Positions 53,901-64,000 of a stretch of 64,000 bases of DNA are shown here, piece after piece. The DNA lies in NCBI GenBank assembly GCA_026874595.1, contig CM049306.1, positions 33,000,019-33,064,018 on the forward strand, in the 5' to 3' direction. Positions within the stretch are counted from its first letter, which is position 1. Every line of letters starts with the position of its first letter. Under the pieces are notes generated by a model. It was not told the DNA's origin and made no database searches. It worked only from the letters and a program-made list of their open reading frames with translations. This DNA comes from Sipunculus nudus. Taxonomy: Eukaryota > Annelida > Sipuncula > Golfingiida > Sipunculidae. The translations under genes and the position numbers were made by a program.

Positions 53901-54160
53901 ACAATCGTTTATGGAGATGTATTTCGTCTGTTCATATTCTTTTTTTTGTTTAAACACGACTTTTTTGTATGGTTATTCATAGCCATAAGTGGACTTGGAA
54001 CATATATGTGATGTGATTAATCAGTCTTTTACTTTATGACTATTCATGTTTTGGTTTTTCCGATAGTTCCAAGTTACTTTGGCTGTTATACAGACTAATT
54101 TTACGTATGAGTAAGGTAGTGTTTGTGAATTACCCGTATAGCTACTTTTCAACTTAAATA

Positions 54161-54221
<61 letters not shown>

Positions 54222-55785
54222 ATACAACCAGAATTCCATTTCAAATTCATTGGGGCTCGAGCCTTTTTATGACACACAGAATTTGAAGATTATTTGAATT
54301 GCACACACTCGGCACTCAAACGAATCTTAAAATTGTCCTATAGTTGTGTTGAAGAACATACACATTTCGGTAAAGTATACACGTATAAACCTGGTTTAAA
54401 CTTAGGCAGTGTGACGGACATCGAAAGGAGTATTGGTGCAGTCATTCTATTGCAATTAGGTAGCACCGAACTGTCTTATATGTAAGTAAATATAGATAGC
54501 ATTAGATGATAACATTAGGTGTATATCGTGCTAGGATTAGATAAGGAGTGTAAATCTAGTCTCCTATGCCTGAAGTGTGCTGTTAAAGGAACAAGTTATG
54601 ACAGGATGTATTTAACTTTGTTGCGAGACAGATTTTTATCACGACCTGTGGACAGTCGTTAAAGCCCTGGATAATAATTATACTGGCAGAATTATCATGG
54701 GATATCGTGATTATCATGTGCTCATTATTTCACACGTATTTGCTTTCCTGTTTTTAATCGGACCAGGGTACAAAGGTGAGAAGTCGCCACAAAAAATCAG
54801 GACGGATTACATGTGGAGGTAGATTTTGTAAAACAACAAATGTGAAAAAACTATCCATCGACCAACAGTGTACCTTTGCAAGCATGATCTGTGAACAGAA
54901 GGTTGTACATTGCTTCCGACATTATATTTGTTGAGTATAAACATAACATACAGTTATAAGCATTATATAATTTCCTTTGACTTCGGTGGAATTTAAATGG
55001 TTAGTTTTATTGCTGTCTTTATTGAATTTATCGGACAAGAGCGATAAAAAATACAATTAAGAAATTTAGAAACTCAAGAAATTTACATTTCAGATTGGCG
55101 TATAGGTAAAAATAATAACTATCATCAAGGAGTAAACTCCTTGCTACCATGCAAACGCGTCATGAGACATTTATAAATTGTGGGTAGGCATCTTAAATTT
55201 GGCCAACATATGTCGTTGACAGTATCTTATAGTTTTTTTGGTTGTGGACAGATAAATCGACTCGGGTAAGAGGAAATGTTTATTTGGCATTAATTAATGT
55301 TTACTGGGAAATGTCTCAGTAGAACTTTCATTTTGATAAAGACCTCACTAAATATCCTCGTCAGGTTGCGAGGGACCCGCTTACAAAGCATTTGAAAGTG
55401 TTGTACTAGTAGCTATACAATGTGCGTGTGTTGTCAGAATTAGTGAGCACATCTTTTACATGATACATATTCACGGCTACCTCTTATTTTGCCATGTACA
55501 TTATGGAATGTTTTTCCCCTTTGATGGAAAGTTCTGTAACCGAGGTAATTGTTTTCTAATAAAATACATTAAACACATTTACAGAGTTTTCTTCTTCAAT
55601 TGGGAAAAATAAACTTTTAGTACCCAAAAATTTCATTTAAAGCTTTCAGTGTATATCCAGATTTGAGATATACGGGATTGCTGTGTTTCAGAAGTTTCAT
55701 TATAGAACGAGATAATTGTTATTAATGAGTCAATGTCCGTTGTCTCTCAGTCTGTCTTGTGTGTTCATCTGTCTTGTCTTTCCAC
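50961..55785. other. 3' flanking DNA without recognised genes
   Basis: AT-rich sequence with no exon or ORF that I can tie to a family. A poly-G run lies at 51694-51711 and a TA microsatellite at 54162-54219. Open stretches at 52503-52794 on both strands look fortuitous. Confidence 0.55.
54162..54219. repeat. (TA)n microsatellite
   Basis: About 29 TA units in the 3' flank. Confidence 0.93.
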
Positions 55786-55789
55786 TAGG

Positions 55790-57636
55790 ACTGGGCTGCA
55801 CTCTCGATTTATCAATAAATTAGTATATCGCGATACGGTGTTTCGCAAATTGCGTATCGCGATACTGATTTCAAATATTAATATTTTTTAATATTTTGTT
55901 GAAACTGCCTTAAACTGATTAAGTTAAATTAAAATAATTTTCTGTTACAAATTAAGACATGAATGCTTTAGGATTAATGACAGGCATAAAGCGAACGCCG
56001 TTAAGTGTCATTGGACGTTAGAAAGTTTTGGCTTGGCCTGATATATCATGGATCAAAGGCCCTTCCCCTAAAAAATTGCAATATATGCTCGATGACTGTA
56101 CCCGAACAAACATTTAGATAAAATAAAAAAGGAAGGAGTGCTGAACGCGGTCATAATAATTAATTATTCATTAATATTCTCTCCTCACATCTTATGATAA
56201 CTAAATTAAAATCAAGTGTCAAGTTAACAGTGCTGTTGTTTCAAGAACGACAGACGAGGTACCGTCTATATACAAGTTATTATCCCCTCGCAAGGGATAT
56301 TGTAACGCCTCCGTTCGTGCGTCCGTCTGTCCATCCGAAATTGCCTATCGATTTTGAGGTCACGGGGTCAAAGGTCACGGCCACAGCACCCACTTTTTGA
56401 AAAAGCTTGTGGATCGATTTCTTTGACCTAAAGCCCTCATCTCGCACATGTGGCTTACCCACCTATGGATGAAGAAACCTATTGATTTTGAGGTCACGGG
56501 GTCAGAGGTCACGGCAACAACACCCACTTCTTGAAAAAGCTTGTGGATCGATTTCAAGCCAAACCGTTTGACCTAAACCTTTCTTCTCACACATATGGCT
56601 TACCCACCCATAGATGAAGAAACCTATTGATTTTGATGTCACGGGGTCAATGGTCATGGCCACAGCACCAACCTCTTGAAAAATCTTGTGGACCCATTTT
56701 AAGCAAAACCATTTGACCTAAACCTTTCATCTCGCACATATGGCTCACCCACCCATAGATGAAGAAACCTATTGATTTTGAGGTCACGGGGTCAAAGGTC
56801 ACGGCCACAGCACCCACTTATTGAAAAAGCTTGTAGACCCATTTTAAGCAAAACTGTTTGACCTAAACCTTTCATCTTGCACATATGGCTTACCCATCCA
56901 CAGATGAAGAAACCTTTCGATTTTGAGGTCACGGGGTCAAAGGTCACGGCCACAGCACCCACTTTTGACCTAAAACTTCTCACAGTGATGGCTGACATAA
57001 AAAATCCACTCTACCAAGCCATTTATCAAAGGTAATTTTGTAATAAAATAATTCATATTATACCCCAACTGCTACGACATGCTCCAATTTGCAGTGCCCT
57101 TGTGCAATATGCTTTTTTCAACTGGACCCAATCCTTCTTACGTTAATTGAGTTGCTGGCCCAATATGTTATTATCCCCTCAAAACAAATTTGCTACAGCG
57201 GATATACTGACTCCTATGTTTGTACATCCGTCTTCCTGTCTGTTTTCCCATCCTTCTCAATATACCTTATTGATCAATTTTAAGCCAAATCATTTGATCT
57301 TAAGCTTTCTACTTCACATATTCCTCGCCCACCCATACACGTATAGCTTATTGAGTTTGACGTCAAATCTCAAGCTCACAAACCTCCTCTCCTCATTTTT
57401 ACACTTGCGTAATACACCCCATATCATTATGCTCCCACGCGAGGGAATGCTCGGCTTTGCGGTGCCCTTGTTTGCACATGTAAAGCCGAATAAATACTTT
57501 GATTTTAAAAGTTTTCTTGAGTAATGTCCACAACAAGTACGTAATATGGAAAAACAGATTTCCTAAAATTTTATGCAATAAGTATATCGCAATACGCTAC
57601 GACGTATCGCAATACGAAATTTGAATACCCAGCCCC
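55790..57636. mobile_element. Palindromic-ended repeat with TATCGCGATAC boxes
   Basis: Left side: CTGGGCTGCACTCTCGATTT then TATATCGCGATACGG and GCGTATCGCGATACTGATTT. Right side: AGTATATCGCAATACGCTAC, CGTATCGCAATACGAAATTT then GAATACCCAGCCCC. The ends are imperfect inverted repeats. The interior from about 56278 to 57480 is a separate insertion. Confidence 0.6.
56278..57480. repeat. Inserted element with 145-bp tandem units
   Basis: GATTTTGAGGTCACGGGGTC occurs at 56350, 56484, 56629 (one mismatch), 56774 and 56919, at 145-bp spacing after the first. Each unit includes ATGAAGAAACCTATTGA and GACCTAAACCTTTC. The start CCCCTCGCAAGGGATATTG and the end CCACGCGAGGGAATGCTC are inverted-repeat-like. 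Confidence 0.85.
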
Positions 57637-57755
57637 ACCTTCCACCCGTAAGCATTGCTCATATCGTACTCGTAAGATCCTGAAAATTAAAAGCTTAAGA
57701 GTAATCTTAGTGAGGAAACTACGGTGGCTCGTATAGGACATGCACAACATTATTT

Positions 57756-57842
57756 TTATCTCGTTCCCACGAGATAGTATCTCGTGGCCACGCAATAATT
57801 ATCTCGTGGCCACGCGATAATTATCGCGTGGGAACGAGATAA
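57756..57842. repeat. Compact palindromic MITE
   Basis: TTATCTCGTTCCCACGAGAT on the left and CGCGTGGGAACGAGATAA on the right are inverted copies, with ATCTCGTGGCCACG strings, themselves near-palindromic, between them. Confidence 0.88.
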
Positions 57843-60805
57843 ATGTAGATTGACAATACAGTAAAACCTACATCTAAAATCATTAAGGCATGTTTCTGTA
57901 CACTGGATAAAGACTGTGGTCAATTATTTGCATGAATTTTGAAACCTGAAATGATGCAACCGGGACTCGTACAACACTCGTGGGCCATGTTTGTTTAGAG
58001 AATGTGTGAGCGGGGAATCGGGGGGGGGGGGAGTTCGGGTAAAATATTTGTCATAATAAAAAAATGTCTCGCTTGAATTGTTAACGACAAAATCTGGGCA
58101 TATTTAATATGGTCAGCGGTTATCAGGATTCTTTGATGTATTGATGCAATATCTAGGAATTAGATGGGGGTTTGAGGAAATTCATTATGAATGATTAACC
58201 AATAAAGTAACTCTCCTGGGTTTGATTTTATGCACAGCTGTGCATACTTAATGAGGCCAAAGGTCACAAGACATATGAAAGGCGGATTATGTACCCTTAT
58301 TGTGCACTTTCCATTCGAATTATGGCAAAAAAAAACAAAGACCGACGTCTTCAAATGGTTGTTTAAACAGCTCATGGAAATATGTCTGGACTTATACTAA
58401 TTTCTACATTCTCAGTTGATCAGCAAAACAACAAGGAAAATAACTTCTTTATAAAATTACAACCATAATCAAATAAAGACATCCTATTAACGTTAACTTG
58501 TCACAACTGATTCGGGACATTGTGCATTGAACCGCTTGGTCTCTTTGAGAATACCAGGCAGCAGCTGTCAATCTGTCCTGTGCGAGCCAAAAGTGTACCC
58601 ATATTACCTGGGGGAATGAAACTTTTTAGCACGCAAGTCCTAGTCCCTGGAGACGTCTGTTTATATTGGAATTATGACCTGAAATATGAGATATTTGTAT
58701 TATAGTGACTTTGACCTTGAATATTTCGATATTTGGTTAAAATCGTATAGAAAGCAGTAGATATAGGAAAGATTGAAGGGTAAATTTTCCTGAAACTTTG
58801 AATGACCAAATGTGCTGGATAGCTTTATTTGTATTCAAGACTGATGGTCCTTTGCGTTGTATTTTACATTTCTATCACTCTCATGTAAAAGATGTGAAAA
58901 CAACCCAGAAACTAATGGACATTTGACTTTGAAAATTTAAATGTATTTCCTTATGGGTCAGAGGCCTTTGTCCCATCTTTGATAGCATCATCCGTCGAAC
59001 AAAATATGCGCCACCTATGAAGCATGTCAATGATATCTGTCAAAGGAACAGCAGGGGTGTGCGGATATGATCCCAACTCCCATACCAGAGATTTCTAGTG
59101 TTTAACTCGTTTCTTTGTCGGTGACACTCCTGCAGACATACATGGGATTGTATACCAGTCAGGTAAAAAAAAACTGCAAAATATAAAAATAAACCACTTT
59201 TGCTGCAGAGAATATTTATATATATGGTTTTACTCTGACAATTCAACTATCTGGTTTAGAGGTATACATTTCAGAAATCCTTTCCCCCATGAACCAAACA
59301 GCTTTTGTTGTGCAGGCTTACCTGTAAGCTAACCGCGTGTAACCGTTTCAATCAGTGTTCCACGCGACCTGCCATATCCTTGGACAGCTAATTTACATAC
59401 ATTCTTTATATATCTCGCGCTCCACTTACGATATTATTTATCACTTCTGTTTTTGTAGTATGTTGTGGTGACGGTTGCCAATGGGAAATAGGCGGTTATA
59501 ATCACAGTAATTACATATTGATCAGCGACTAAACCAAACCGGCCTTGCAAGCGATCGATGCTGTGTTCCGTCAGACCACTGGCTGACACTGCTGAGTAAA
59601 TCCGCAGGGATCATTCTTGACCATGGGGAGCTCCCTGACCTTGGGTCAGATTCGAAAATGACTGTTATTGGATTTTTATTCAAAGGATCTTTGCGAGGAA
59701 TGCTACTTTTAGGTTTTGCAGTCTTTGCCTCTAAATTCAACTGTGTACCTGAAAATAATTGTGATTTTTCAATGAGACACATACATATTTGTGGCCCAAG
59801 CGACATATTCAATCAATTTCATTTCCGTCTTTTGACTTTTTGTTTGCGGATTTTACTAGTACCTGTATGTATTTCCATTTCCTCATGCCTCATGGTAAAT
59901 ATGGACACTTCAGTTATTACAGAATTGTTTGAGAATAAACTCTGAGAATATAATCTTCTTCCGTAAAATCTTCTCTTAAGACTGCCATCATTTACCAGCT
60001 CAAAATAAAGTCCACATTTGATTGTCCCAATTATTTTGTTCCTTTACCTCTATTAAACAGCGAGCACCTCTTTTCTTTTTTGTTGTTTTGTTGGCACATG
60101 TTTGGGTAACATAGGGTAAGTGTTCAGCCGAGCATATAGAACAGCCCCCAATGTAATGATCAGTATATTGTTCAACAGATTAGTATAATTCAATAGATCA
60201 AAGAATTACATTTGATCTAACAGGGTCATTGGACGGTCAGACCGAGCCAATGATGTGTGTTTCACGGTTTTCCGATTAATGACCGATAATGTCGAATTAA
60301 TTATCAAACAAATACATTTGTATTCGCGGATTGATTTGTGGCTAATGACTTTGCGATATCGATGAAAGGACTGAACGAGCGTTCAATAATACATATATTG
60401 TAGCAAGGATAATAATTATCTAACGTTCAATATGTGCCTGGTAAAGATTTTTTGTAGTCTGTGTTTGGCTCATTTTGCAGTATACGCGAATAATTATTTA
60501 CAAATGACTCGTAAATAAAGTGTGTGTTCATGCGCTAGTAAACACCCAAGAGTAATCCCACAGTATAGGCCCAAGAAAAAAAGCCGCTTTCATCGAAAAT
60601 GGTAACATTACAGGCATATGAGCTGTTGTTCCACCCATGCTAGCCAAATATGTTTCACGGCCACCTATGAAATGAGTTTCCGACAAATATACTTGTACAT
60701 CATATGTATCCATTATAAAGACCCGTATCAGCTGCCGTATTCATTACAAACATTTTTTTTTTATTTTAACGTTATTAAAATAATATTACATCAATTAGTG
60801 CAGAT
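57843..60805. other. Flanking DNA without a supported gene
   Basis: Contains a poly-G tract (58021-58031), an ATTTGGT/GACCTTGAATA repeat trace near 58700 and a less AT-rich patch at 59320-59650. An open stretch 59658-59945 starts with a hydrophobic N-terminus but has no known domain. No gene is called. Confidence 0.45.
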
Positions 60806-62730
60806 TTTTAGCGAACCTGTGAACTTATGCGATGGCGCAGCGACGTCCGTCCGCCATCGTTCGTCCGTTAACCCATGCTACCTCAAAAACCGTTGGAGCT
60901 AGCATCACCAAATTTTATGCAAAAAATCAGTCATCTAAAAAAACTGTATCGGATTTGCTTATTTTTTACTATCTGCATTTACTTAGATATTATAAGGAAA
61001 AAGCTAAAAAAAACTTTAAAAATCTTCTTATCCGAAACTGTCCAGCCAAATTGTTCAATATTTCACAGAAAAAAAAATATCTAAAACCATCTCTCTCAAA
61101 CTGTTCGAATGGTACCAGTTCCATTTACAGGAAGCTGAACTTAGTCATTTGGCCACAAAAATGATACTAACATTACATTGTCAGAAACGGCTGGAGCTAT
61201 CTTCACAAAATGTTATGCAAATGTTGGTCACATGACTCATAAAGGAATTTGAGGTATTGGTGGCGCCACCTGCATCACCCTTTTCTGTACGAGGGTCATC
61301 GTTCATCAGTACATTATCCCATAATTACTCAGGAAAAGCGAAAGCTAGCATCCCTAAATTTTATGAAAAAATCGGTCATATATGAAATGTTTTGGGATTG
61401 AGCGTTTTGTGGTGTCACCTGCATTAACTTACATTATACGGGGGAAAAGCTAAAAAAAACTTTGAAAATCTTCTTCTCTAAAATCATCCAACCAAATTGT
61501 TCAATATGTTACAAAAATAATCCCCGAGATAAGCTCTTCAAAGTTTTTTCAAATGGTTTGGGTTTGATGAATTTTGGCTAAGTTACAGGAATTTGAATTT
61601 AATTATTTGGCCAAGTAAGCACACTGACATAACAACCTAAGAAACGACAGTAGCTAGCATCACCAAGTTTTGTGCAAATGTCGGTCACATGACTCATACT
61701 TGAAATTGCAGTTTTTGTGGTGCAACCTACATCGAACTTTTTTTACGCTTAAAAACCTCATAATTTTCGCCTCTCTCAGTTTAAAAATGTTTTATGATGA
61801 AACCGTCAATCTGAATCGTTTAATTGTTCACAAGTATTTCCTATTTGCCTTGCGGCGATTAGAAAACCTATTTCAAACTGAGAACTGCTAGAGTCTTCTT
61901 CTGCAAGACTGTTGTTTTAAGTTCTGTTATTGCACAAAAATGATTCTTAGGAGGCCTTATTTCGAGTTTACTTAAATGACTGTTGGCAGAATTATTAGAC
62001 CTTTAACAATGAAAGGACTACATCTTTTATTAATCTAAACATTTTGATAAAAAAAATCGTATGGATAAGTCAGCTCCAGATTGAGTCTGTACCTATAAAT
62101 AGCTTGGCAGACTTCCAGTTATTTCAGATTTGGCAACAAGCCAAAGATTAGTCCGGATCTATTTGTAGCTTTGGAAGACTGTGTCAGATTATGCAACAGG
62201 TCAAGAGTTCACTCAGTGCAATAGCTGGAGCTAGGAATTAGTTCCGGTTCACTTGAGGCAACTGCCTTTCTCACCTAAGCCTGGTTAGCCCAGTGCACGT
62301 GACTCAAGAGAAGTTTGATGTATTGGCCTGATATCTTGACCTGTCCATGCATCTTTGATGGCTTTCTCGTTCACAAGACTGGTGTCGCCACCTCCAATGA
62401 CTTTTGCACAGTGCATGTCCCTGCTCATTTCTCAGGAGAGGTTTGATATATCAGCCTGAAATCGGGCATATGTATACATCTCGGATAGCTTTGTCGTATA
62501 CAATAATTGTGGCGCCACGTACAATCATTTTTTTTTGGGTTGTAAGTACCCATGCCAGTATTTCAGCAATGACGTTTGTGTTATTGGTTCTTGTTCAAAA
62601 TGTTTAGTATTTGCATTGTTCATGTATATATTACACATGTACTTGAAAGGAATGGTCCAACATTGAAGCATTATACCTGCTGTATATCCAATTGCACAGG
62701 ATCGCATTAGGTCTGTAGGGCTTTTCTTTA
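60806..62730. mobile_element. Element Y, uninterrupted copy
   Basis: TTTTTAGCGAACCTGTGAAC then GTCCGTCCGCC, ACGGCTGGAGCTATCTTCAC and GGTATTGGTGGCGCCACCTG; continues through AACAATGAAAGGACTACATC to GAAGCATTATACCTGCTGTA. Colinear with 8809-10536 plus 13118-14455, without element X. Open stretches inside (60832-61164, 62404-62607) are repeat translation. Confidence 0.8.
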
Positions 62731-64000
62731 TAAATGAATAAAGAATTGTTCCAATAAATGGTGAATCAGCCGAAACGTTTATAATTTTTCTGAATCATTT
62801 TTGATTTTTTAATATTTGTTTAATTATTTTATTGATTTTAAGCCTGTCAAAGGTAAATGGCTCCGGAGAGAATGAAAGATCTTTAAACAAGAGTAGCATC
62901 CTTTGACCAAAAAGAAGAATGACAGAAGACTAACGCGCCACTACTATATGTATTCATTAGAAATTCTCTATTACTTACGCATCTCCCCTGTTTTACAACA
63001 CGCGCTGAATAAAAGATGTGCCTTACATACAGCAGTTATATATACATGTAAGATACAGAAGCGCGCGGTCTGTATGTCTTTTAATATTGCTGGTTTTATT
63101 CACGTTGAAATATATGCTAGACACATGTTAAAAGTGAAAATTTGTTGTCCCAAAGTTGTTTTAATGTATTATATATTATTACAGCATGGTAATACTAGAG
63201 CACAAACTTTTTTTTATTAAAAGAGGAAAAGGGAGTGTGTCATTCTTCCTAAAGAAAACTGTGACGCTTAAAATATCAGTGGATATGGATCGTATTATAC
63301 AAACAATTCAGAAACAGTCACACATTCTATGCTCACTACGGAACTTGTACAATTATTTCATATAAGTTCTTGATCATACATTGTCTATATATGCTCTGTA
63401 CTTTATTCATTTTAGTTTATTGGTAAATTTGTTTGTTTTTCCCATACACATTGTCCGCAGAAAAATGTCCTGCCCTTCCTAAACCCGAAGCAGACAACTT
63501 ATTTGTTATTCCCATGTGCGCATTCTCTGGAAAATTATCAGTTATGCGTGCAAGCCAGATCATGCGTGCTGTTTTATTGTTAACATTAATTAACTCGTCA
63601 CAGAAGAGGAGAACAAGCTGTACACTCCCGCGGAAATAAAACGCTTCTATATAAACTCCGAATTTACATTTACATATAGGTGGTACAGGTAATGCGTTGT
63701 GGAAAGAGCGAAACAGGCTGGTATATAGTGACAATACCTGGTATTTCATGGATGAATTGGTTGTTTATCATGATTAACAGATAAGCACCGAGTATATAGT
63801 GTACTGAATAAATATTCAGGTCAATGCTAAAGAAAAAAATTAAATACGAGTATTCTGTATTGGCCAGCTATATTTAATGTTAATATCGAAACGATATACA
63901 TATAGGTACAAATAGGTAAAACCTAATTAAATCCGCCTTTGTTCTATCCGGTAGAGCTGAGCTGTGATGCAACCACCGTGTTGATGAACCGCGACACACT
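62731..64000. other. Unassigned 3' end of window
   Basis: No repeat family or exon recognised. Overlapping open stretches on both strands at 63417-63749 have no motif I know. Confidence 0.4.

Noticed and set aside
54294-54485. 63-codon ORF ending at a GTAAGT donor
   Set aside because: It could be an isolated first exon, but no partner exon or known motif was found.
59658-59945. 95-codon ORF with a signal-peptide-like start; overlapping antisense ORF 59522-59812
   Set aside because: Hydrophobic start but no recognisable domain, and both strands are open, which suggests chance in a less AT-rich patch.
63417-63749. 110-codon antisense ORF
   Set aside because: No motif recognised, overlaps an open stretch on the other strand, and lies near the window end so context is missing.

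Overview
This is animal nuclear DNA: AT-rich, with one multi-exon gene on the + strand and a dense load of non-autonomous repeats. Nothing is bacterial, viral or organellar. The repeat style (pieces rich in GTCCGTCC, the box GGTGGCGCCACCT, poly-C tracts, tRNA-derived SINE heads, TA microsatellites) and the protein fit an invertebrate, most likely a mollusc and probably a bivalve. The species is not determinable from the sequence alone.

The gene encodes the auxiliary alpha2delta subunit of voltage-gated calcium channels, closest in its signatures to vertebrate alpha2delta-1/-2. It starts upstream of the window. The first visible exon (2743-2842) opens at the SGS of the VWA MIDAS motif, and the last (50362-50466) ends with a short hydrophobic tail and TGA. 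I joined 30 successive coding exons with matching phases, about 807 residues, covering VWA, the Cache region, the conserved C-terminal module and a GPI-anchor-like tail. None of these exons stands out as a long ORF; they were found by reading splice sites and family motifs.

Two parts of the gene are unusual. First, exon 7, which links the VWA domain back to the first Cache strand, is present as five tandem copies (7049-7138, 14490-14573, 16117-16203, 18011-18094, 18956-19033). Four are open, all start and end in phase 0, and they are probably alternative or mutually exclusive. The first copy has an in-frame TAG but keeps its splice sites. Second, exon 28 follows a 47-bp minisatellite in which the branch-point-like sequence, the pyrimidine tract, the CAG acceptor and the first exon bases are repeated about 16 times. 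The intron after exon 28 has the hallmarks of a U12-type AT-AC intron.

Layout: 1-2740, repeats in the intron before exon 1; 2743-7138, VWA exons and the dead exon 7a; 7217-14455, nested insertions between exon 7 copies; 14490-19033, live exon 7 cluster; 19034-23965, large intron; 23966-46525, exons 8-29 with several insertions, including a TA-flanked element with GC-rich terminal inverted repeats at 32147-33726; 46526-50361, last intron holding a 2.45-kb repeat; 50362-50466, last exon; 50467-64000, 3' flank with repeats and no gene I can support.
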